Below are positions 56,057 through 63,315 of a DNA stretch of 64,000 nucleotides, one piece after another. The stretch spans positions 310,001-374,000 of the forward strand of contig NZ_AP024412.1 in the NCBI RefSeq assembly GCF_016865445.1, read 5' to 3'. The stretch is from Mariniplasma anaerobium (lineage in GTDB: Bacteria; Bacillota_I; Bacilli_A; Acholeplasmatales; Acholeplasmataceae). The position numbers were made by a program, and so were the translations under genes. How positions within the stretch are numbered: position 1 is the stretch's first letter; every line of letters starts with the position of its first letter. The notes beneath the pieces were generated by a model that was given only the letters and a program-made list of their open reading frames with translations, was not told where the DNA came from and searched no databases.

Positions 56057-57667
56057 TTGAAAAATAAAGAAGCAATTAAATGGTTGAAAATAAATCACAA
56101 ATATTTAAAATATCCGCTAATCGGTTTATCTCTGATTAGCTTAATTTTAAGTTTGCTTGCGATTTTTTTTGCTTATTATTCCAAAGATGTTATTAATGCG
56201 GCATTAGATGATAATAGATCTAGATTTATTTTTTTTGCAATATTGATTTCATCGCTTTTATTACTCAATTTAATATTAACTGCTTTAAATAATTATTTAA
56301 CGGCATATTATAAAGGTATTGTTAGTAAAAAGTTAAAGAACAAATATTTTTCTCAATTATTAAAAACTAAACAAAAAGATATCAATAAAGAGCACTCTGG
56401 AGTGCTATTAACGTATCTGGATTCAGATATTGATATCATTTCTCTTCAAGTTGTAGATATCATTCCTAGACTTATCTTTTATGTAGCTAGATTTGTAGGA
56501 GCGTTTATTCTTTTATTTGCGATTGATGAAGCATTTGCCCTTATCTTTTTAGCTTTAGGCCTATGTTTAATTATAGGAAGTAGACTAATCACTAAACTTA
56601 TTAAGCATAGACATCATCAATTACAAATTTCTCTAGCAGATTCTAGAAGTTTCATGCAAGAATCTATTGAAAACATAGAAGTAATCAAAAGCTTTCAAGC
56701 AGAAGAGAATATCAGTCAAAAAAATGAAGTGAAACAAAAGCATTTATTTAAAACAAGATTAAGAAAAGAGAAAGTCTCGATATTTACATCTACAGGACTC
56801 TCTTTATTTTTCTCATTTGGATATGCATTTTCAATTATATTTGGTGCATACCAACTACAGTTTGGATTAAGTGTTGGAGCGTTGCTTGCGATGATCCAAT
56901 TGGTTCAACATATCCAATCACCTTTTAATGGGCTTTCAAAAATGATTCCAAGATATTCTGAATTAATTGCATCTACAGAAAGATTAATGATTTTGGATCA
57001 ATATGAAATAGAAGAATCATATAAACCAATTGAAGAGACCTTTGATTATATTGATATTAAACATTTATCATTTTCTTATGATAAAGACATTATTATCAAA
57101 GACTTAAATTTAAAAATTAATCATGATGATTATATTCATATTCTTGGACCTTCAGGTAAAGGTAAATCAACGTTATTTAAACTTTTATTAAATCTTTTAG
57201 ATATAAAAGATGGAGAAATCAAGCTAACAACTAATCAAAATACATATCAAGTTTCAAATCAAACGAGATCTTTGATGAGCTATGTTCCCCAAAACTTTTT
57301 GATTTTATCGGGAACCATTAGGGATAATCTTAATTTATTTAAAGTTTATACAGATGAGCAAATTTATGAAGCCTTAGAAATAGCTGAAATAAAATCTTTT
57401 GTTCAAGCATTACCTTTAAAACTTGATACATTTTTAAAAGAAAAAGGTGCTGGTCTATCTATCGGTCAAATCCAAAGATTAGCAATTGCTAGAGCATTAT
57501 TAAAGGATGCACCTATCTTATTATTAGATGAAATCACATCAGCATTGGATCAAGATACAGAAACCATAATATTAAAGAATATAAAAGCATTAACTAAAAA
57601 AACTGTTATAATTAGTTCACATAGAAGAATCGAATCTGATATTATTACAAAAACTGTTGAGTTATAA
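56057..57667 (+). CDS. ABC exporter, fused permease and ATPase
   Basis: A 536-residue half-transporter. Six membrane helices lie in residues 15-300. The ATPase has Walker A GPSGKGKSTLFKLL, Q-loop YVPQNFLILSG, signature LSIGQIQRLAIARAL (a variant of LSGGQ) and Walker B ILLLDEITSALD. No N-terminal peptidase C39 domain is present. Start is likely TTG 56057 after AGGTGATATGC; a GTG at 56048 lies in that site. Divergent from the kinase/PqqD operon, so peptide export is the natural guess. The final residues after the H-loop are short, but the domain seems complete. Confidence 0.85.
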   Translation: MKNKEAIKWLKINHKYLKYPLIGLSLISLILSLLAIFFAYYSKDVINAALDDNRSRFIFFAILISSLLLLNLILTALNNYLTAYYKGIVSKKLKNKYFSQLLKTKQKDINKEHSGVLLTYLDSDIDIISLQVVDIIPRLIFYVARFVGAFILLFAIDEAFALIFLALGLCLIIGSRLITKLIKHRHHQLQISLADSRSFMQESIENIEVIKSFQAEENISQKNEVKQKHLFKTRLRKEKVSIFTSTGLSLFFSFGYAFSIIFGAYQLQFGLSVGALLAMIQLVQHIQSPFNGLSKMIPRYSELIASTERLMILDQYEIEESYKPIEETFDYIDIKHLSFSYDKDIIIKDLNLKINHDDYIHILGPSGKGKSTLFKLLLNLLDIKDGEIKLTTNQNTYQVSNQTRSLMSYVPQNFLILSGTIRDNLNLFKVYTDEQIYEALEIAEIKSFVQALPLKLDTFLKEKGAGLSIGQIQRLAIARALLKDAPILLLDEITSALDQDTETIILKNIKALTKKTVIISSHRRIESDIITKTVEL

Positions 57668-57723
57668 TATGTATTATTAGCATAAAATATGATATTATAA
57701 AATAAAAAAGGAGTCACAAAATA

Positions 57724-58155
57724 ATGAAGAATAAAGCAGGAAGTTTTTTTAAAGGCTTTAAAGAATTTATTACAAAAGGTAATATTTTAGATTTAGCGAT
57801 CGCATTTATTATAGGTACTGCATTTAAAGCAATTATTACTTCTTTAGTTAATGATATTATTATGCCACTTATTAACACACTTACAGGTGAATCAAATTTT
57901 AATGACTTAATATGGATTGTGAGTGGATCAGAAATTCGCTATGGCTCATTTATTCAACAAATTGTTGAATTTATCATTATTGCATTTAGTATATATGCTG
58001 CAATAACTTTAGTTATTAGAAGAAAAGAGTTTAACGAACGTATTGCAAAAGAAAATGCACCATTAGTTGAAGAAGAAATAAAAGTTGTTGTTCCTGAAGA
58101 TATTAAATTATTAACAGAAATTAGGGATCAATTAAAAGAACTACAAAAGAAGTAA
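57724..58155 (+). CDS. mscL: Large-conductance mechanosensitive channel
   Basis: A 143-residue channel that opens under membrane tension to release solutes, important in a wall-less cell. GNILDLAIAFIIGTAFKAII forms helix 1, followed by LVNDIIMPLIN. Helix 2 (FIIIAFSIYAAITLVI) and the cytoplasmic helix ending LKELQKK are present. AAAGGAG upstream. Confidence 0.95.
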   Translation: MKNKAGSFFKGFKEFITKGNILDLAIAFIIGTAFKAIITSLVNDIIMPLINTLTGESNFNDLIWIVSGSEIRYGSFIQQIVEFIIIAFSIYAAITLVIRRKEFNERIAKENAPLVEEEIKVVVPEDIKLLTEIRDQLKELQKK

Positions 58156-58167
58156 AAGGAGATTATT

Positions 58168-59022
58168 ATGAAGAAAGTTGCAATTTTAACATGTAGTAAT
58201 GCTGGACTAGATTATCTTGATTATCCAAAGGATATTCGCATCCTAAGATCAATGATCCATTTTGGAGCAGATGAAAGTTATAATGATTTTATAGATATGG
58301 ACGCAAAAACATTTTATAATCGCATTAAGGGAAATCCAAATGATATTCCTAAAACATCATATGTTTCTATAGGTACAATGATTCAAAACTTTGAAGAACT
58401 AGAAAAAGAAGGATATGAAGAAGCTTTAGTGATTGTAATTTCTTCTGAATTAAGTGGACTTTATGATGCAGTTGTAAGAACAGCTAGTGAAGTTAACATA
58501 AAAGTAACAGCATTTGATTCTAAAACATTAGCATATAGCGAAGCATATATGGTTTTAGAAGCTCATCGTTTAGCTGAAGAAGGTAAAAATGTTGAACAAA
58601 TCTTACCTTATTTAGAAAAGATTAGAGATAATGATAAAGTCTTTTTCGCAGTTGATACCTTATTATATCTTGTTAAAAACGGTAGATTATCAAAACTTTC
58701 AGGTACGCTTGGAACAATGTTACAGTTAAAACCTTTGTTAGTACTTGGAGATAATGGTAAAGTTGAAACTTTAGAGAAAATAAGAACAACTCGTAAAGCA
58801 CATGTAAGAGTATTAGAAAAATATGTTGAAGAAACAACAGGAAAAAATGTGATAACTTTTATTTCACATGCACATGCTGATGAATATGTTAAATGGTTTG
58901 TTGCTGAAATTAAAAAGGTTTTCCCAGAAAGAGAAGTTGTTGTTGCATATTTAACACCAGTTGTTGGTGCACATACTGGACCAAATGGTATAGGTGTGGG
59001 ATATATAAAATTAGATAATTAA
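58168..59022 (+). CDS. DegV family fatty acid-binding protein (copy 2)
   Basis: A 284-residue FakB/DegV-type protein: PKTSYVSIGTM, SSELSGLYDA, AVDTLLYLVKNGRLSKLSG, and VVGAHTGPNGIGVG. It differs clearly from copy 1 at 38410, which may mean different fatty-acid preference. Co-transcribed with mscL, 12 bases apart. Confidence 0.92.
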   Translation: MKKVAILTCSNAGLDYLDYPKDIRILRSMIHFGADESYNDFIDMDAKTFYNRIKGNPNDIPKTSYVSIGTMIQNFEELEKEGYEEALVIVISSELSGLYDAVVRTASEVNIKVTAFDSKTLAYSEAYMVLEAHRLAEEGKNVEQILPYLEKIRDNDKVFFAVDTLLYLVKNGRLSKLSGTLGTMLQLKPLLVLGDNGKVETLEKIRTTRKAHVRVLEKYVEETTGKNVITFISHAHADEYVKWFVAEIKKVFPEREVVVAYLTPVVGAHTGPNGIGVGYIKLDN

Positions 59023-59026
59023 TAAA

Positions 59027-59057
59027 AAAAGTGGTTAGGATATCCTAATCACTTTTC
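59027..59057 (+). terminator. Terminator of mscL-degV
   Basis: AAAAGTGGTTAGG and CCTAATCACTTTT form a long stem with a minimal loop (one mismatch), followed by a short T-rich tail. Confidence 0.85.
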
Positions 59058-59079
59058 TATATATAAATAGTTAATTTAA

Positions 59080-59691
59080 TTATTCTTGTGTTTGTTTATT
59101 GTTTTTTAAAGACAGTGAAAAATAAAGAATGAAAAATACGGGTATAGGAATTATGAAAAATAACCATGTTTTTGCAATTGAAAGTGAAAAAAATGATACA
59201 AGAGATATACTAAATGCTAATAATTCTGCAAAAAGGATAATTAATTTGTTTTTCTTAGAAAAAATTGCAAAGAGTAAGAAAGAAATACATATTAAAGGAA
59301 TACTATAAATAAATACAAGCCATATATAATCTTTTTGTGGATATATAAGCGTGAGTACAACAAACACTATAATAGCAATGAATAATATAGCTGATCCAGA
59401 AAGTAGAGCCAATTTTAAATTGAAAATGGTTTGTTTTTTTGCCTCTATGACATGAACTTCAGGGACATTTTTATTATAAGCGTGTTTACTTATCAATTGA
59501 TCGACTGTTATATTAAAGATTTTAGAGATCTCTTTTAAAGTAACCACATCAGGTAAAGATTCTCCTCTTTCCCATTTAGAGATTGCTTTATCAGAGTAAT
59601 GTAATTTCTCAGCTAAGTCTAATTGAGTTAACCCTAAGGTTTTTCGATAGTGTATTAAATTTTCTGCGAATATTTCTTTTATTTTTTCCAT
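59080..59691 (-). CDS. XRE-family regulator with C-terminal membrane domain
   Basis: A 203-residue protein. The N-terminal helix-turn-helix is RKTLGLTQLDLAEKLHYSDK and AISKWERGESLPDV, typical Cro/C1 type. The C-terminal ~115 residues form four hydrophobic helices. Such membrane-tailed regulators usually control their own gene or a neighbour. TATAAT lies only 7 bases before the ATG, predicting a leaderless mRNA. Cognate target sites probably include the TCTACT repeats upstream. Confidence 0.82.
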   Translation of the reverse strand: MEKIKEIFAENLIHYRKTLGLTQLDLAEKLHYSDKAISKWERGESLPDVVTLKEISKIFNITVDQLISKHAYNKNVPEVHVIEAKKQTIFNLKLALLSGSAILFIAIIVFVVLTLIYPQKDYIWLVFIYSIPLICISFLLFAIFSKKNKLIILFAELLAFSISLVSFFSLSIAKTWLFFIIPIPVFFILYFSLSLKNNKQTQE

Positions 59692-59697
59692 AACAAT

Positions 59698-59706
59698 ATT
59701 ATATCA
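59698..59706 (-). promoter_or_regulatory. Extended -10 of the XRE gene
   Basis: TGaTATAAT on the minus strand, ending 7 bases before the ATG at 59691. Confidence 0.55.
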
Positions 59707-59733
59707 CGGACTAATCAATTAAAACATACAAAT

Positions 59734-59810
59734 TCTACTATCAGTAGAGTTTAATTTTTGAATTCTACTGAAAGGATAACCTCTGTAGAGAATCTTAAAT
59801 TAGAGTAGAG
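59734..59810. promoter_or_regulatory. Cluster of TCTACT/AGTAGA operator-like repeats
   Basis: TCTACT-ATC-AGTAGA (59734-59748), TCTACT (59764-59769), CTCTGTAGAG (59781-59790) and AGAGTAGAG (59802-59810) lie between the divergent XRE and SGNH genes. The first is a clean 6-bp inverted repeat. Probable binding sites for the XRE protein. Confidence 0.6.
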
Positions 59811-59832
59811 CATGAAAAATAGATTATTGATT

Positions 59833-59838
59833 TATAAT
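59833..59838 (+). promoter_or_regulatory. -10 box of the SGNH hydrolase gene
   Basis: TATAAT, 23 bases before the start codon. No good -35 is present; the AGAGTAGAG repeat ends where a -35 box would lie. Confidence 0.5.
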
Positions 59839-59860
59839 CATAGGTGAAGGAAGTGATTTT

Positions 59861-60601
59861 ATGAGAACTGTCGTTTTTGGAGATTCAATTGCTAAAGGAA
59901 TTGTCACTATAAAAGGAAAATTGGAAACAGTTGAAGATAATGCAGTTAAACTTGTTTCAAAATATTATGGTCAAGAAATAGATAATGTCTCATTATATGG
60001 ACAAACATTAAAAAGAATATACGATAAAAAAATTGTTGATAAATATCTTAAATCTACAGGCCAAGCAGATCAAGTATATGCAGTGTTTGCTTTAGGTGGA
60101 AATGACTCTGATTATGATTGGGAAATGGTATCAAAAAATCCTTATATTAAACATAATCCCAAAACGCCTTTAAAAGATTTTGAAAGAATGCTTATCGATA
60201 TGATAGAAACTCTTACCTCTAAAGGTATAAAAGTAGTTTTAACAACAATTATTTCTTTGAATTCTCAATCATATTTTGATAATGTCATTTCTAAAATGGG
60301 GGATCCAAAAAATATGATGATCTTTTTAGAGCATGATGTTGAAAATATATCAAGACATCAAGAAATGTATAGCCAAGCAATAGTAAGATGCGCAACGAAA
60401 ACAAATTGTATATTACTTGATTTAAGAGAGAAAATGAAGTCTTTAAAAGATATTCAACCATATATGTGTAGTGATGGTGTTCATCCAAATGAGAAAGGTT
60501 ATTATTATTTAGCACAATCTGCAATTCAAGAAATTAATCAGTATGATTTGCTTAATACTTGGAGAAAGACTCCTGTAATGACTCATATCGCAAATGTATA
60601 A
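59861..60601 (+). CDS. SGNH/GDSL-family hydrolase
   Basis: A 246-residue cytoplasmic esterase or lipase of the SGNH class. Block I is VFGDSIAKGI with the nucleophilic serine at residue 9. Block III is ALGGNDSDYDW with the oxyanion asparagine. Block V is CSDGVHPNEKGY with catalytic aspartate and histidine. No signal peptide. Natural substrate unknown. GGTGAAGGAAGTGAT upstream. Confidence 0.88.
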   Translation: MRTVVFGDSIAKGIVTIKGKLETVEDNAVKLVSKYYGQEIDNVSLYGQTLKRIYDKKIVDKYLKSTGQADQVYAVFALGGNDSDYDWEMVSKNPYIKHNPKTPLKDFERMLIDMIETLTSKGIKVVLTTIISLNSQSYFDNVISKMGDPKNMMIFLEHDVENISRHQEMYSQAIVRCATKTNCILLDLREKMKSLKDIQPYMCSDGVHPNEKGYYYLAQSAIQEINQYDLLNTWRKTPVMTHIANV

Positions 60602-60621
60602 CTGTATATGAGATAAATATT

Positions 60622-60662
60622 AAAAAGCACATTGAGAGTTAAATCTCAATGTGCTCTTTTTA
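60622..60662 (+). terminator. Terminator of the SGNH gene
   Basis: AGCACATTGAGA and TCTCAATGTGCT form a 12-bp stem with a 6-base loop, followed by CTTTTTAT. Confidence 0.92.
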
Positions 60663-60680
60663 TGAAATTAAATGATATAT

Positions 60681-61643
60681 TTAAGCGTTTTCGATAACTG
60701 CAACCATTGGAATAAGTAAGAACGCTATCCAAGATATTTCAAACAAATGAAAGAAATAACCTAAAGAAAAGAATATAATAACTGCAATAAAAGGCATAAA
60801 AGGTGTTAGCTTTCTACTATTATCAAATAAATAAATTGAAGCCATAGGAATGAATAAGAATGCCATCCATGCATAAGCCCAACCATTTGCAAAAATACCT
60901 AATAAAACAAATGTTAGTGTTGATAATATAATAACAGATAGAAGTGCAAGTCCATTTTTTCTTTTTGAAAGGTCTTTCCAATTAAAGAATTCAACGGTTA
61001 TATTTCCGTAAACTATACCAACTATTATCGGAAGAATAAATCCAAGTGCACCTAAATTGAAATTATCTTGCATATATCCCATATATAAATAAAATGCAAC
61101 TGCGATAAGAAGAGAACCTATAGACAATATTTTTTGAAGCCCGTTTTTTATTTCAAACATTCCTAGTAATGGAATAATCAAGAAAATTAGCCATGTTGGA
61201 ATCCATACTTTAGTATATGTTCCAACTGTTATAAAAAATATAAGTGCTAAAAATGGAGATAAAGCTATAAGTTTTTCTTTTTTGCCTGTATTCAAAATGA
61301 TTGCAGACATTGGAATGATAAGAAACACCAACCAAGTCGGATGATAAACGTTTGAAGATAATCCAATGACCATAAATAAGATGACCGCAATAAATGGTGT
61401 TAGCGCAATAAACTTATTACGATATTGTTTTTTTCTTTTTATAGTTAATGTATCTCTTAATTCACTAATTACGTGATCAGGATTGCCTAATAATTGATAA
61501 ACTTCATCATCAGTTAACCCTCTATCTAATGCATCATCATACATTTGACTATAGTCTAGAATGACATCATCGATATCACTTTGATTTACTTCATAGTTTT
61601 GTAAAATCTCTTTTAATTCATTTATATACGATTCTTTACGCAT
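60681..61643 (-). CDS. Membrane protein with N-terminal HAAS/DUF1700-like domain
   Basis: A 320-residue protein. Residues 1-65 form a small helical domain (YINELKEILQNYEVNQSDID; GLTDDEVYQLLGNPDHVI) seen in proteins that are genetically coupled to PadR regulators. The remaining residues form about nine hydrophobic helices containing several W-L/I-V/A-FLIIPM repeats (HPTWLVFLIIPM, IPTWLIFLIIPL, AWMAFLFIPM, SWIAFLLIPM), suggesting internal duplication. It overlaps the padR gene by 8 bases. Function unknown. Confidence 0.75.
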   Translation of the reverse strand: MRKESYINELKEILQNYEVNQSDIDDVILDYSQMYDDALDRGLTDDEVYQLLGNPDHVISELRDTLTIKRKKQYRNKFIALTPFIAVILFMVIGLSSNVYHPTWLVFLIIPMSAIILNTGKKEKLIALSPFLALIFFITVGTYTKVWIPTWLIFLIIPLLGMFEIKNGLQKILSIGSLLIAVAFYLYMGYMQDNFNLGALGFILPIIVGIVYGNITVEFFNWKDLSKRKNGLALLSVIILSTLTFVLLGIFANGWAYAWMAFLFIPMASIYLFDNSRKLTPFMPFIAVIIFFSLGYFFHLFEISWIAFLLIPMVAVIENA

Positions 61644-61956
61644 TTGTTTTTCCTCCTACGATTTGGAATACACCATTTAAAAATGTTTTCCATTCATTAA
61701 GTGATTGGTCAAGTTTTTGTGAGCCTTGATCAGTGATTTTGTAGTATTTCCTTGGGGCACCTAAATTTGTTTGTTTCTGATATGTCGAAAATAGATTTTG
61801 AGTAGTAAGTCTTCTAAGTATTGGATAGACTGTGTTTTCATTTACATCTATATCTTTAGCCAGTCGTTCAATGACTTCAAAACCATACATGTCTTTTTCA
61901 TTAATAACATATAAAATACACATCTCTAGAATACCTTTTTTAAATTGAGTATTCAT
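61636..61956 (-). CDS. PadR-family transcriptional regulator
   Basis: A 106-residue winged-helix repressor. The body reads KGILEMCILYVINEKDMYGFEV, NENTVYPILRRLTTQNLF and GAPRKYYKITDQGSQKL, which is the PadR signature. AAAGGAGG precedes; ATG 61956 was preferred over 61959 by spacing. Stand-alone small PadR proteins of this type often repress themselves and their membrane partner. Confidence 0.92.
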   Translation of the reverse strand: MNTQFKKGILEMCILYVINEKDMYGFEVIERLAKDIDVNENTVYPILRRLTTQNLFSTYQKQTNLGAPRKYYKITDQGSQKLDQSLNEWKTFLNGVFQIVGGKTNA

Positions 61957-61971
61957 CATTAGCCTCCTTTA

Positions 61972-62025
61972 TTGTGTGATACACACTACTAATATATCAT
62001 AGGTAGTGTGTAAAACACAATACTA
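61972..62025. promoter_or_regulatory. Paired GTGT/ACAC operators in the padR promoter region
   Basis: TTGTGTGATACACAC (61972-61986) and GTAGTGTGTAAAACACAATAC (around 62003-62023; split here as GTAGTGTG and AAAACACAATAC) are two similar inverted repeats separated by about 30 bases. They flank the -10 region expected for padR and resemble PadR-type operators. The stretch 61960-62295 has no protein gene other than the leader peptide at 62114. Confidence 0.55.
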
Positions 62026-62056
62026 AAATGAAAAAAATGTTTTTTTTCGCTTTATC

Positions 62057-62085
62057 TTGTCTTTTTAAAATTATTGTGATACTAT
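62057..62085 (+). promoter_or_regulatory. Promoter of the aromatic amino-acid operon
   Basis: TTGTCT, 17 bases, TACTAT with an extended -10 (TGaTACTAT). It places the transcript start near 62092, about 20 bases before the leader peptide. Confidence 0.7.
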
Positions 62086-62113
62086 ATCAACAAATAGATG
62101 AGGTGTTTAGTCT

Positions 62114-62155
62114 ATGTTAAAAATAAAAAAGGTTGTCTATTATTATTCATATTGA
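62114..62155 (+). CDS. Tyrosine-rich leader peptide (attenuation peptide)
   Basis: A 13-residue reading frame, MLKIKKVVYYYSY, ending in TGA. Four of its last five residues are tyrosine (codons 62138-62146 and 62150-62152). AGATGAGGTG lies 8 bases before the ATG. It sits between a promoter and a terminator-like hairpin upstream of DAHP synthase and prephenate dehydrogenase, which lead to tyrosine. Such placement is the hallmark of ribosome-mediated attenuation; chance occurrence is unlikely. Confidence 0.82.
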   Translation: MLKIKKVVYYYSY

Positions 62156-62176
62156 TATAAGGGTTGTCTATAACAA

Positions 62177-62263
62177 GGCATTCCTTTTTGTGGATTTTAA
62201 AGGAACAGCCAAATCATGATTTAAAAATCATCCTTGGGGTTCCTTAGGGATTTTTTATTTTTT
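62177..62263 (+). promoter_or_regulatory. Attenuator with mutually exclusive hairpins
   Basis: Segment 1, TTCCTTT (62181-62187), pairs with segment 2, AAAGGAA (62199-62205), and an outer GGC/GCC extends it. Segment 2, as AAGGAAC (62200-62206), can instead pair with segment 3, GTTCCTT (62239-62245). Segment 3 lies within a terminator whose outer stem is AAAAATC (62223-62229) / GATTTTT (62249-62255), with inner CCTTGG-type pairing and a T6AT6 tail. So 2:3 pairing prevents termination and 1:2 pairing allows it. Confidence 0.78.
62223..62263 (+). terminator. Leader terminator of the aromatic operon
   Basis: Outer stem of 7 bp, 2-base bulge, inner stem CCT-x-GGG/CC-x-AGG, followed by TTTTTTATTTTTT. 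It lies 33 bases before the DAHP synthase start. Confidence 0.75.
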
Positions 62264-62295
62264 AAGGACTAAAAACAAGAAAGGGACAAAAAACT

Positions 62296-63315
62296 ATGAT
62301 TATTAAAATGAAAAAAGAGGCTACAAAAAAGCAATATAAAAAATTAGAGGAATTCTTAGAAAGTAAAAATTTAGAGATCAGAGATGTTAGTTCTAAACTG
62401 ATTCATATTTTTGGGATCATAGGAGATACGTCATCCTTTGAACCTGAAGATCTATATGCTTTCGAAGGTGTTGATGAGGTAACAAGGGTCTCGACGCCAT
62501 TTAAAAAAGCATCGAGAAGTTTTAAAAAAGAAAATACAGTTATTAAGTTTAAAAACGGAATTGAGATAGGAAGTCATCAGTTTGTGATGATGTCTGGTCC
62601 TTGTTCTGTAGAATCAGAAGAGCAGATGAGAACAATCGCAAAAACAGTAAAAGAATCTGGTGCACACATCTTAAGAGGTGGTGCATATAAACCAAGAACT
62701 TCACCTTATGCATTTCAGGGATTAAAAGAAGAAGGATTAAAGATCTTAAGAAAAGTTGGCGATGAGTTTGACTTATTGGTTGTTACTGAAATACCAAGTG
62801 CTGATCTACTTCCTTTATTTGAAAAATATGTAGATATCATTCAAGTTGGTGCAAGAAACATGCAAAACTTTGAATTGATGAAGGCTTTAGGTAAGTCAAC
62901 AAAACCAATTTTATTAAAAAGAGGCTTATCTGCAACCATTGAAGAATGGTTAATGAGTGCTGAATATATTATGAATGGTGGAAATGAACAAATTATCATG
63001 TGTGAAAGAGGGATTAGAACTTTTGAAAAATACACAAGAAACACACTTGATATATCTGCAGTACTTTCTATAAAAGAGTTGTCACATTTACCAGTTATTA
63101 TTGATCCTTCACATGCAGCAGGTCGCTGGTCTATGATTGAAAAATTATCTCTAGCAAGTTTAGCTGTTGGAGCTGATGGTTTAATAGTTGAAGTTCATAA
63201 TAATCCTGAACATGCTTTAAGTGATGGCGCTCAATCTTTAAAACCTAAAAAATATTTACATATGGTAGATAAATTAAAAGAATTATCAACACTTTTAGGG
63301 AAAGATTTTAGATGA
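62296..63315 (+). CDS. aroF: 3-deoxy-7-phosphoheptulonate synthase (type I beta, with regulatory ferredoxin-like domain)
   Basis: A 339-residue enzyme that condenses PEP and erythrose 4-phosphate, the entry to the shikimate pathway. Residues 1-70 form the ferredoxin-like regulatory domain found in Thermotoga-type DAHP synthases, where tyrosine or phenylalanine inhibits. The catalytic barrel has MSGPCSVES, LRGGAYKPRTSPYAFQG, QVGARNMQNF, LLKRG, IMCERGIRTFE and DPSHAAGRW. GAAAGGGAC upstream. It overlaps the next gene by 4 bases (ATGA). A biosynthetic aromatic pathway is uncommon among Mollicutes. Confidence 0.95.
   Translation: MIIKMKKEATKKQYKKLEEFLESKNLEIRDVSSKLIHIFGIIGDTSSFEPEDLYAFEGVDEVTRVSTPFKKASRSFKKENTVIKFKNGIEIGSHQFVMMSGPCSVESEEQMRTIAKTVKESGAHILRGGAYKPRTSPYAFQGLKEEGLKILRKVGDEFDLLVVTEIPSADLLPLFEKYVDIIQVGARNMQNFELMKALGKSTKPILLKRGLSATIEEWLMSAEYIMNGGNEQIIMCERGIRTFEKYTRNTLDISAVLSIKELSHLPVIIDPSHAAGRWSMIEKLSLASLAVGADGLIVEVHNNPEHALSDGAQSLKPKKYLHMVDKLKELSTLLGKDFR

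Noticed and set aside
62092-62295. T-box riboswitch upstream of the aromatic operon
   Set aside because: No TGGNACCGCG-type antiterminator sequence and no room for a specifier stem; the Tyr-rich reading frame with ribosome-binding site explains the leader better.
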